This document shows positions 1-6,482 of a DNA stretch of 8,695 nucleotides, in pieces. The position numbers and the translations under genes were made by a program. The notes under the pieces were generated by a model. It made no database searches. It worked only from the letters and a program-made list of their open reading frames with translations, and had not been told where the DNA came from. Position 1 is the stretch's first letter, and the number at the start of each line of letters is the position of its first letter. Source of the stretch: Candidatus Aenigmatarchaeota archaeon (GTDB lineage Archaea; Aenigmatarchaeota; Aenigmatarchaeia; CG10238-14; SpSt-28); assembly GCA_023256115.1 (NCBI GenBank), contig JAGDWU010000013.1, positions 1 to 8,695 of the forward strand, given 5' to 3'.

Positions 1-528
1 GTACAATATTCTTTTTCAATACATTAAAGATTATTTTTGTAGAAGAGTAAAGATCACAATCGACATGAATGAAAGCTACTGGAATATTATTTTCCTTGAT
101 AAATTCTGGAAGAGTTTTATCAAACCAACCTTTTATTAACTTTACATTCGGTTCTGTTTGCGCTAAATTTCCTAAAAAAATGTACCTTTTGGAAAACCAG
201 ATCTCCAATCTTCTGGTAACCCCTCAAAACTATCAAATCCATAAATAACTTTATCTCTGAGCTTAGAAGCTATAAAGTTTATAGTTTCTCCTTTATACAC
301 ACCAAATTCTAATATTAAACCATCCACCTTAATATTCTGTATACAATAAGATAAGAGTTCAAACTTATTATTAAACATATTTACTTTAGATAAATTTTTT
401 TCTTTTAAGATAAATTCTGCCGTTTCTCTAAGCGCTATTCTCTGAAGCTCCCTTTCTATATTTTTTGCATCCTCATCTAATATGGATTTCACTTTCTCCC
501 TAATATATTTTTTTAGCTTTCCAATCAT
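1..528 (-). pseudogene. TylF-family SAM-dependent O-methyltransferase, frameshifted and cut by the window edge
   Basis: The N-terminal part (118 codons, 528 down to a TAG at 174-172) carries the SAM-binding motif LEFGVYKGETINFIA and the family signature GFDSFEGLPEDWRSGFPKGTF. The frame then stops directly after seven T (A at 174-180 on the given strand). Adding one T restores the family sequence without a gap: LGNLAQTEPNVKLIKGWFDK, then TLPEFIKENN, then FIHVDCDLYSSTK with the acidic metal/substrate residues, continuing open to base 1. These motifs are typical of TylF (macrocin O-methyltransferase-like) enzymes, which methylate sugar or other hydroxyls and often sit in glycan or secondary-metabolite clusters. 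The break could be a real inactivating mutation, a homopolymer sequencing error, or slippage on the T run. The start at 528 is supported by a strong Shine-Dalgarno. The sequence looks less AT-rich than most of the window, which hints at transfer. Family assignment is firm; substrate is unknown. Confidence 0.85.
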
Positions 529-667
529 GATGATACAACCTCCTGAAATATTTGAAAGATAAAAATGTTATAAAAAATGGAAAATAAAAGTTTTGATGCA
601 GAGGAATTAAACCAGATAAAAATCCAATAAAACTTGAAATTAGTATTAAGAAAAGTATATCTAGCAT
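500..667 (-). CDS. Small hydrophobic membrane ORF, possibly the truncated start of a TctA/DUF112-type permease
   Basis: This 55-codon frame starts with an ATG inside the end of the OB-fold gene (start at 667-665, upstream stop TAG at 663-661) and ends at TAG 502-500, 29 bases inside the methyltransferase gene. The product begins MLDILFLILISSFIGFLSGL, then IPLHQN, then an aromatic hydrophobic stretch (FYFPFFITFLSF) and a basic tail (KYFRRLYHHDWKAKK). That gives one clear and perhaps two membrane segments. The GxxxGLIP-LHxN stretch resembles the conserved N-terminus of archaeal TctA/DUF112-type permeases (GLIPGxHxN), which from memory often follow an OB-fold gene like the one here. If so, this is a decayed or truncated remnant joined to foreign DNA. 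It may instead be a genuine small membrane protein. The translational coupling is seen in the sequence; the family link is tentative. Confidence 0.45.
   Translation of the reverse strand: MLDILFLILISSFIGFLSGLIPLHQNFYFPFFITFLSFKYFRRLYHHDWKAKKIY
538..544 (-). promoter_or_regulatory. Strong Shine-Dalgarno of the methyltransferase gene
   Basis: Read on the minus strand the bases are AGGAGGT, followed by 10 nt and then the ATG at 528-526. This is a near-perfect anti-SD match. None of the other start codons in the window has a comparable site, so it both fixes this start and marks the gene as different from its neighbours. An AT-rich box (TTTTTATAAC, 577-568 on the minus strand) lies where it could serve as a TATA element for a short leader carrying this site. 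Confidence 0.7.
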
Positions 668-1053
668 TCTTTTATGTTATTAGGACTTTCTAAAATTATT
701 TCATAAATATCATTGTAAAGCTGTAATTTTCCAATTATACAATATGTTGCATTTATATGTATTTTATCTTTCAAATATTGATAAATATTTGGGAAAACAA
801 TTATGTCTAAATAACAAAATTTGCAATTCTCATCTAAACTTCTTAATCTTATAAAATTTACTTTTTCTTTTTCAACAATTTTTTCAACTTTGCCTTTAAC
901 CTCTATTTTTTTAAACAAATATTTTTCTTCTATTTGGCTAACATCTAAGGTCTCTATTTTTATATTCAAATATACAAATAATAAAATTAAGAATCCTATA
1001 ACAAAGGAAGAGAAAGATAAAATAAGTAAAAATCTTTCATCTTTTTTAATCAT
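661..1053 (-). CDS. Membrane-anchored OB-fold protein
   Basis: The protein has 130 residues. A short basic/acidic N-terminus (MIKKDER) is followed by one membrane segment at about residues 9-30, with no obvious signal-peptidase site, so it is probably a membrane anchor. Residues about 38-125 have the alternating pattern of an OB-fold of the nucleic-acid-binding (tRNA_anti/NfeD-like) type: KKIEVKGKVEKIV, a variable hairpin with CKFC, LDIIVF, and a final strand pair CIIGKLQLYNDIYEIILES. The CKFC pair at about 77-80 could bind metal or form a disulfide, but no partner cysteine pair is visible. The start is the only ATG near the N-terminus and lies 4 bp from the divergent HAD start. The end overlaps the next small ORF in an ATGCTAG arrangement, so the two are probably cotranslated. 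The fold is likely; the ligand and role are unknown. Confidence 0.7.
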   Translation of the reverse strand: MIKKDERFLLILSFSSFVIGFLILLFVYLNIKIETLDVSQIEEKYLFKKIEVKGKVEKIVEKEKVNFIRLRSLDENCKFCYLDIIVFPNIYQYLKDKIHINATYCIIGKLQLYNDIYEIILESPNNIKEC

Positions 1054-1062
1054 AATTATGAT
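1049..1062. repeat. 14-bp perfect palindrome spanning two divergent start codons
   Basis: ATCATAATTATGAT is its own reverse complement. It contains the ATG of the minus-strand OB-fold gene (1053-1051) and the ATG of the plus-strand HAD gene (1058-1060), separated by AATT. There is no room for a conventional intergenic promoter, so each gene's promoter elements must lie within the other's first codons. The palindrome may simply follow from both genes starting with ATGAT, or it may be a dimer-protein site. Confidence 0.6.
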
Positions 1063-1669
1063 AGTTATATTTGATTTTGATAAAACTCTTTTTCAACCAG
1101 ATGAAAAAATTTATGAAGATACTGTTAAATGTATTTATACAAAATTATTAAAGGAATTGTTTCCAGAATTTGTACTTAGAACGACAGAAAAATTACTAGA
1201 AAAATTGCTATTGAGAAATAATTTATCATATAAATTAGCATATAAACTAGCGGAAGAAATTATAAAATATCAGCCATCAGAATATTTAAAATATTTATTT
1301 CTTTGGTTAGTTAATAGATGTGTAATAGAAAATTACTGTAAAGCAGACTTCGAAAGAGAGAAATTAAGGAATAAAGAAATTTTGAGTAAACTTGAAAGTA
1401 AATATGGTAAAATAACAGGAATCTACATAATAACAGCGAATCCTGGAGCATTTAAATTTGTTGTAAATGTTTTACCAGACGATTATAAACATTCAATAAA
1501 AGGTATTAATTTTGTTAACCTCTTCTCTTATATTAAAAACAAAGCAGAAACAATTAGTAAAATAAAAGAAAACACGAAAGAGAGAATAATATATATTGCT
1601 GATATGCCTGAAGATGAAAAAGTTGCAAAAAAAGCAAATGTAGAATTCTTATCAATATTTAATGTTTGA
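1058..1669 (+). CDS. HAD-superfamily hydrolase (probable phosphatase)
   Basis: The protein has 203 residues from the ATG at 1058. This start puts the catalytic motif at the expected N-terminal position: MIVIFDFDKTLF, with nucleophile D6 and acid/base D8. An upstream extension of this frame to 821 only shadows the opposite-strand OB-fold gene. Motif II is IITAN with T126, the motif III lysine is probably K162 (KNKAETI), and motif IV is IIYIADMPEDEKVAKKANVE, with D182 and D186 as Mg ligands. A helical cap (about 15-115) lies between motifs I and II, giving a C1-type cap layout. The expected activity is Mg-dependent phosphomonoester hydrolysis on a small, undetermined cytoplasmic substrate. The last 8 bases overlap the TatD gene, so the two form a coupled operon. 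The superfamily is nearly certain; the specific family is not. Confidence 0.85.
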   Translation: MIVIFDFDKTLFQPDEKIYEDTVKCIYTKLLKELFPEFVLRTTEKLLEKLLLRNNLSYKLAYKLAEEIIKYQPSEYLKYLFLWLVNRCVIENYCKADFEREKLRNKEILSKLESKYGKITGIYIITANPGAFKFVVNVLPDDYKHSIKGINFVNLFSYIKNKAETISKIKENTKERIIYIADMPEDEKVAKKANVEFLSIFNV

Positions 1670-2366
1670 TGCTCATGCACATGTTTATGAATATTCTTTA
1701 GAAGAACTAGAAAAAATAAAAGATATAAAAGTCATTTGCGTTACTGAAGATTTAGAGTCCCTTAAAAAATCTTTAGAATTAGCTGAAAGATTTGATAATC
1801 TAATTGTTTTCGCTGGAATTCACCCATGGAATTATAAGTTAGCAAATGAAAAATACTTGAAAAAATTTGAAGAATTTATCGATAAAAATATTGATAAAAT
1901 ATTTGGTATTGGTGAGGTTGGTTTAGATAGGATTTTTGTAAAAGAAATAGAAAAACAAAAGAAAATTTTTGAATTTCAAGTAAAAATAGCAAAAGAATAT
2001 AACTTGCCTTTAAATGTTCACTCGGCCGGAGCTTTAAAAGATGTTTTAAAAATTCTTCAAAAATTTAAAATTGAAAAAGTAAATATTCATTGGTTCTCAA
2101 ATCCAAATTTTGTAAAACAAATTAATGAACTAAATTATTTTGCTTCTTTTAATCAAACTTTAGAAATAAAAGAAAATCATAAAAAATGTTTAGAATTAAT
2201 AAATGAAAATTTAGTTTTAATTGAGAGCGACGGCCCATACAATTATAAAAATATTTATCTTCATACCTTAAACATTAAAAACACTTGTGAAATTGTAAAA
2301 AAATTGAAAGAAATAGATGAAAATAAAATTGCTAATAATTTTAAAGAATATTTAAAATCTCGTTAA
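1662..2366 (+). CDS. TatD-family metal-dependent hydrolase/DNase
   Basis: The protein has 234 residues, slightly short for TatD enzymes (usually about 250-265). It has the family's metal-binding set in order: DAHAH (H5, H7), GIHPW (52-56), GEVGLD (E85), NVHS (H120), NIHWFS (H143) and ESDGPY (D190). TatD proteins are TIM-barrel amidohydrolase-fold enzymes with 3'-5' exonuclease or phosphodiesterase activity on DNA or RNA. The start lies inside the end of the HAD gene (ATG at 1662, upstream TGA at 1667-1669), which implies translational coupling. The 3' end overlaps the convergent sugar-phosphate mutase gene by 26 bases. Membership is clear; whether the cellular role is DNA repair, RNA turnover or something else cannot be read from sequence. 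Confidence 0.92.
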   Translation: MFDAHAHVYEYSLEELEKIKDIKVICVTEDLESLKKSLELAERFDNLIVFAGIHPWNYKLANEKYLKKFEEFIDKNIDKIFGIGEVGLDRIFVKEIEKQKKIFEFQVKIAKEYNLPLNVHSAGALKDVLKILQKFKIEKVNIHWFSNPNFVKQINELNYFASFNQTLEIKENHKKCLELINENLVLIESDGPYNYKNIYLHTLNIKNTCEIVKKLKEIDENKIANNFKEYLKSR

Positions 2367-3681
2367 TATTTTTATCAATAATTTTTTTAATTTCGTTCAT
2401 TTTACTTTCATTTTCAGCTTCAATGTGAATTCTAATTATTGGTTCTGTATTTGAAGGCCTTATTAAAAACCAATTATTATCATCAAAAATAACTTTTATT
2501 CCGTCTAATGTTGAAATATTAAATTCTTCAAATTTTTCTTTTAACTTTTGCATTACTAATTCTTTTTTTGTATCTTCAACTTTTACTTTATAAGAAATGA
2601 AATTATAAGTTTTATACTCTTCTAAAATTTTACTTAAACTCTTTTTTTCTTTTGATAAAATTTGTAAAAATTTGATAAATGCATAAAAAGTGTCTTCATT
2701 ATATTTCAACTCTTTGAAATAAATGTGTCCAGAATATTCTATTGCAATATCAGCATCTATTTCTTTTGCAACTTTTGAAATAAAAACTCTTCCTACTTTA
2801 CTTTCTTTAAATTTTATTTTTTCTTTTTCCAATATTTTTTTAAATCTTGGCGGAAAAGAAAAATCAAAAACAAAAGCCTTTGGCTTTAAATATTTAACAA
2901 ACAAATATGCTATTTGATCTCCTCTTAATAATTTTCCTTTTTCATCTAAAAATACAATTCTATCTGCATCTCCATCGAAAGCAATTCCAAAATCAAATTT
3001 TTCCTTTTTTATTGTTTCAATAAGCTCTTTTAAATTTTCTTCATTTGGCTCTGGCAATCTAGATTTAAATTCACCATCTATTTCAGAATTTAACAATAAA
3101 ATTTCACAATTTATTTCTTTTAAAATTTCTGGAAATACTATGTTAGCACAACCAGAACCTAAATCTATTGCAATTTTAAATTCTCTTATTTTTTCTTTCT
3201 TAATTTTTTCTTTTAAAAATTTTAAATGTTCGTTTTTTAAATCAAATTTTTCAATTAATTTACCTTTACCATTTTCTTTTTTTGCTTCTATTTTTTCATA
3301 TATTTCTTTAATTTCTTTTAATCCACTTTCTATTCCAATTGGTTCACCTTCAGAATTATAAATTTTAAATCCATTATATTCTGGCGGATTGTGGCTAGCT
3401 GTAATCATTACACCAAAATCAAATTTAAAATTTGAAATTAAATAATTAAATGTTGAAGTTGAAATTATTCCAGCATCATGAACTTCTAAATTGCTATCTA
3501 TTAATCCTTCTATTAAACTTTTTTTTAAAGATTCTGTACTTTTTCTTACATCACCGGCAATTAAGCAATTTTTAGCATTAAAATACTTTGCTAATGCTTT
3601 TGCAAGTTTAAAAGCAATATTTTCATTAATTTCACTTGGATAAATTCCTCTTATATCATATGCTTTAAAAATTTCACCCAT
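2341..3681 (-). CDS. Phosphomannomutase/phosphoglucomutase (alpha-D-phosphohexomutase)
   Basis: The protein has 446 residues, the usual length for this four-domain family. It begins FKAYDIRGIYP. The catalytic phosphoserine loop is ITASHNPPEYNGFK (S96), the Mg loop is DGDADR (236-241), the sugar-recognition loop is EYSGH (315-319), and the phosphate-binding loop in domain 4 is RPSNTEP (408-414). It interconverts hexose 6- and 1-phosphates, feeding GDP-mannose or UDP-sugar synthesis for glycans. The sugar loop reads AIEYSGH rather than the common GGExSGH: the key Glu, Ser, Gly and His remain, but both glycines are replaced. The C-terminus overlaps the convergent TatD gene by 26 bases. The divergent transporter starts 28 bp away, too short for two separate archaeal promoters. 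Whether it prefers mannose, glucose or glucosamine phosphate is not decidable here. Confidence 0.95.
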   Translation of the reverse strand: MGEIFKAYDIRGIYPSEINENIAFKLAKALAKYFNAKNCLIAGDVRKSTESLKKSLIEGLIDSNLEVHDAGIISTSTFNYLISNFKFDFGVMITASHNPPEYNGFKIYNSEGEPIGIESGLKEIKEIYEKIEAKKENGKGKLIEKFDLKNEHLKFLKEKIKKEKIREFKIAIDLGSGCANIVFPEILKEINCEILLLNSEIDGEFKSRLPEPNEENLKELIETIKKEKFDFGIAFDGDADRIVFLDEKGKLLRGDQIAYLFVKYLKPKAFVFDFSFPPRFKKILEKEKIKFKESKVGRVFISKVAKEIDADIAIEYSGHIYFKELKYNEDTFYAFIKFLQILSKEKKSLSKILEEYKTYNFISYKVKVEDTKKELVMQKLKEKFEEFNISTLDGIKVIFDDNNWFLIRPSNTEPIIRIHIEAENESKMNEIKKIIDKNINEILNIL

Positions 3682-3709
3682 AATAAATTTCGCCTGTAAT
3701 AAATTATGT

Positions 3710-4954
3710 ATGGATAAATTTAATACTTTATATAATGCTTATTTTTTGTTAGTATTTTCAAATTATATAGCTGCAAGTTTTTTATCTTTATATATTTATT
3801 CTTTGCAATATTCAAAAGATTTAATTGGAATAATTAATTCTATTCTTGCTTTGCAATCTTTTTTTGGAGTAATTTTATCATTTATTTTCAGAGTTTTTGA
3901 TCACAGAAAAACATTTTTATTAATTTTAATAATACTGCAATGCTTTTCCTGGATTTTAATTTTGCAACCAATACAATTAAACTTTTACTTACATGCAATA
4001 TTAAGAGCAATTAGTATAGGTGGAATATCAATTTTAATAGCATATTATGTTTTTTCATATGCAAAAGAAAAAGAAAGAATATATGTATCTAATAATTTAA
4101 CATTTATTTTTTCAATTGCATTTATTTTATCTTCATTTTTAGGGTCATTAATAATTTGTTATTCATCTTGGCAAGCTGTTTTTTTAATTCCAATAATTCT
4201 TTTATCCATTTTAACTCTTTATGTTGAAAAATTTATTAAATTCAAAGAAGAAAAAGAAAAAATTTCAATAGAAAAGTTAAAGGAAATTGATAAAGAATTT
4301 TTAAAATACACTTTTTTAATTTTTTCTTTTTATTTTTCTGTTGGAGTTGCTGGCGCATATTTTTCAATTCTACTTGCAGAAAAAATAAAATTTGATATTG
4401 GAATTTGCCAAGATAAAATAAAACAAGCAACAATTATATGGACTATAATTAGCACAATTGAAATGATTCCATTTATTTTGATGAAAAAAGTTATTGATAA
4501 ATCATTTTCAAAATTTGACGAAAGAAAAATTTTAATAATTTCTACGTTTTTAATTTCTTTAATCCCATTAATTTGGATTTCTTTTAAAAACATTTACATA
4601 ATTTTACTTTATAGTGTAATAAGCGGAATTGCTTGGAGATTATTTGATACAGCAAGCTTTTCATATTTAGGAAAATTTGCAAAAGATGAAATAAAAATTT
4701 CTATTTTTAATCTAATAACTTCTCTTGGCTCATCCCTTGGAAATTTAATTGGAGCATTTTTATCTTTAATAAGTCTTGAAGCTGTATTTTACATTTCTTT
4801 TTTGCTTAGATTTTTTGTTTCGCTTTTATTTTTGAAGTTGGAAAAAGGAGAAAGAAAAATTCCAATTTTAACTCAAGTATTTTTAGTTGCTGAATATTTT
4901 AATTTTATATATGCTTATTTTTTAGAAAGAATAAAAAGAAAAATTAAATCCTAG
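3710..4954 (+). CDS. MFS-like multi-spanning membrane transporter
   Basis: The protein has 414 residues with about 12 hydrophobic segments arranged 6+6, at roughly 10-32, 38-60, 68-88, 93-115, 129-150, 154-172, then 200-222, 238-258, 273-292, 294-315, 333-355 and 357-376. They are split by a charged central loop (173-199, KFKEEKEKISIEKLKEIDKE). This is the major facilitator layout. The loop between segments 2 and 3 (FRVFDHRKT) is a degenerate form of the MFS motif A. A C-terminal tail (380-414) ends in a basic KRKIKS. The substrate is unknown. Of two close ATGs, the one at 3706 opens a frame that stops at once, so 3710 is the start. The 3' end overlaps the convergent zinc-ribbon gene by 11 bases. 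Confidence 0.8.
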   Translation: MDKFNTLYNAYFLLVFSNYIAASFLSLYIYSLQYSKDLIGIINSILALQSFFGVILSFIFRVFDHRKTFLLILIILQCFSWILILQPIQLNFYLHAILRAISIGGISILIAYYVFSYAKEKERIYVSNNLTFIFSIAFILSSFLGSLIICYSSWQAVFLIPIILLSILTLYVEKFIKFKEEKEKISIEKLKEIDKEFLKYTFLIFSFYFSVGVAGAYFSILLAEKIKFDIGICQDKIKQATIIWTIISTIEMIPFILMKKVIDKSFSKFDERKILIISTFLISLIPLIWISFKNIYIILLYSVISGIAWRLFDTASFSYLGKFAKDEIKISIFNLITSLGSSLGNLIGAFLSLISLEAVFYISFLLRFFVSLLFLKLEKGERKIPILTQVFLVAEYFNFIYAYFLERIKRKIKS

Positions 4955-5105
4955 GCCCTTTGTAATTGCATCTTGGACATTCGTAAATTTTTATTACTAT
5001 ACTTGTTTTTTCATTGCCTTCAAGCAATTGATAATAAACTCTTGCACCATTAAAACCGCACTTTGGACATTTTTCAAATCTTGAATGTTCACTTAGTAAT
5101 GCCAT
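4944..5105 (-). CDS. Small zinc-ribbon protein
   Basis: The protein has 53 residues, read from ATG at 5105-5103 to TAA at 4946-4944. It is a single four-cysteine zinc ribbon: CPKC at 13-16 and CPRC at 43-46, each followed by a turn with a glycine or basic residue (GFNG, NYKG). About 26 residues lie between the pairs and form predicted strands (ARVYYQLLEG, TSIVIKIYE). The layout resembles the C-terminal ribbon of TFIIS/TFS, RPB9-type RNA polymerase subunits and other small archaeal ribbons, but it lacks the acidic DE finger tip of TFS. A role in transcription or translation is therefore only a guess. It is divergent from the SerRS-ribosomal operon with a shared promoter region and overlaps the end of the convergent transporter gene. 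The intact frame and paired CxxC motifs make it a credible gene despite its size. Confidence 0.85.
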   Translation of the reverse strand: MALLSEHSRFEKCPKCGFNGARVYYQLLEGNEKTSIVIKIYECPRCNYKGPRI

Positions 5106-5158
5106 AATATTTTTAGCTTTTAAATTTAAATATCTGACCTTATTTTAAAAATATTTTT
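5106..5158. promoter_or_regulatory. Shared divergent promoter region, zinc-ribbon gene and SerRS-ribosomal operon
   Basis: Only 53 bp separate the two starts. At 5121-5133 lies TAAATTTAAATAT, an almost palindromic AT box that reads as an archaeal TATA element on both strands. Its centre is about 30 bp upstream of the SerRS ATG and about 21-25 bp upstream of the zinc-ribbon ATG. Those distances put transcription starts at or next to the start codons, so both messages are probably leaderless, in line with the lack of Shine-Dalgarno sites. This is inferred from spacing and base composition. Confidence 0.55.
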
Positions 5159-6472
5159 ATGTTAGATATAGAGCTTATAAGAAAAAATCCTAATTTAGTA
5201 AAAGAAAATTTAAAAAAACATTTTAAAGAAAATTTAATTGAACTAGTCGATAAAATTTTAGAAATTGATAATAAATGGAGAAGTATAATAAAAGAGTTGA
5301 ACAATTTAAGAAAAGAAAGAAATAAAATTTCTAGAGAATATGCAAAAACAAAAAATGAAAACTTGCTTAAAAAAGCAAATGAATTAAAAGAGAAAATTGA
5401 AAAGCTCGAAACAGAAGAAAAGAAACTAAAAGAGGAAAGAGATGAATTATTAAAGCATTTGCCAAACATCTTGCATGAAGATGTTCCAATTGGAAAAGAT
5501 GAATCTGAAAATGTTCCTATTAGATATTTTGGCAAAGTTAAAGTGGCAAAAGATAAAATTGAGGAATTTAAAAAAGAATTTGGAAATTTAGAGTTTGAAA
5601 TTGTTGAAAAAACATATAATCATTATGAGCTAATGGAAGGAAAAGTCATAAATAGTTTTAAAGCTGCACAAGTTAGCACTTCAAGATTTTATTACATGTT
5701 TGATAAAGTTGTTAAATTATGGTTAGCTTTAATTCATTATGGTTTGGATTTTTTGGAAAAAAGAAACTATAAAATTGTTTATGTTCCAGATATGCTAAGA
5801 AGACAAATTGAAGAAAGTGCAACACATTTTAGCGATTTTGAGGAAATGATTTATAAAATTGAAAACGAAGATTTATATTTAATACCAACTGCAGAACATG
5901 CAATATTAGCATTGCACTTTAATGAAATAATTGAAGAGGAAAAATTGCCATTAAAATATGCTGGGATTTCAGTATGCTTTAGAAAAGAAGCTGGTGCACA
6001 TGGAAAAGATACAAAAGGAATTTTTAGAGTTCATCAATTTGATAAAGTTGAGCAATTTATTTTTTCAAAGCCAGAAGAATCTTGGAAAATGTTCGAAGAG
6101 CTAATAAAAAATGCTGAAGAGTTTTATCAAAGTTTAAATATTCCATATAGAGTTGTTAATATTTGTAGCGGAGAAATTGGTTATGTTGCAGCTAAAAAAT
6201 ATGATTTAGAAGCTTGGTTTCCTGGACAAAATAAGTTTAGAGAAATTGTTTCTTGTTCTAATTGTACAGATTGGCAAGCTAGAAGAGCAAATATTAGATT
6301 AAGAAGAAAAGATGGTTCAATTGAATTTGTTCATACATTAAATTCAACTTTAGTAGCTGTTCAAAGAACAATTTGTGCAATATTTGAAAACTTTTATGAT
6401 GAAAAATCTAAATGCATAGTTATCCCAAAACCTTTAGTTAAATATACTGAATTCGAATTTATAGAACTATAG
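5159..6472 (+). CDS. serS: Seryl-tRNA synthetase
   Basis: The protein has 437 residues and is a class II synthetase that attaches serine to tRNA-Ser. Residues 1-100 form the N-terminal tRNA-binding arm, with a long charged coiled coil at about 30-100. The catalytic domain has the serine-pocket TAE (244-246), motif 2 FRKEAGAHGKDTKGIFRVHQ followed by FDKVEQF (274-300), the conserved SCSNCTDWQARR (365-376) and motif 3 TLNSTLVAVQRTICAIFENF (393-412) with the ATP-binding arginine R403. This is the standard SerRS form, not the rare methanogen form. The start MLDIELIRKNP matches the usual N-terminus. It heads a run of ribosomal protein genes 10 bp downstream and probably shares their transcript. Confidence 0.97.
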   Translation: MLDIELIRKNPNLVKENLKKHFKENLIELVDKILEIDNKWRSIIKELNNLRKERNKISREYAKTKNENLLKKANELKEKIEKLETEEKKLKEERDELLKHLPNILHEDVPIGKDESENVPIRYFGKVKVAKDKIEEFKKEFGNLEFEIVEKTYNHYELMEGKVINSFKAAQVSTSRFYYMFDKVVKLWLALIHYGLDFLEKRNYKIVYVPDMLRRQIEESATHFSDFEEMIYKIENEDLYLIPTAEHAILALHFNEIIEEEKLPLKYAGISVCFRKEAGAHGKDTKGIFRVHQFDKVEQFIFSKPEESWKMFEELIKNAEEFYQSLNIPYRVVNICSGEIGYVAAKKYDLEAWFPGQNKFREIVSCSNCTDWQARRANIRLRRKDGSIEFVHTLNSTLVAVQRTICAIFENFYDEKSKCIVIPKPLVKYTEFEFIEL

Positions 6473-6482
6473 AATTATATTT

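Noticed and set aside
821..1057. Upstream extension of the HAD frame by 79 codons
   Set aside because: It lies antisense to the OB-fold gene, and the HAD catalytic motif belongs at the very N-terminus, as the start at 1058 gives.
2723..3361. Two short plus-strand frames (2723-2917 and 3140-3361)
   Set aside because: They are antisense shadows of the phosphohexomutase, rich in F/S/I from reversed lysine codons, with no motif.
3682..3709. Promoter elements between the mutase and the transporter
   Set aside because: There are AT-rich boxes on both sides, but the composition is so AT-rich that no single TATA box can be singled out.
4242..4593. Minus-strand frames inside the transporter gene
   Set aside because: They are low-complexity shadows of AT-rich membrane-protein coding sequence, overlap each other, and show no start context or domain.
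5140..5535. Minus-strand frame opposite the SerRS arm, serine- and phenylalanine-rich
   Set aside because: It is a mirror of the lysine/glutamate-rich coiled coil and overlaps the shared promoter region.
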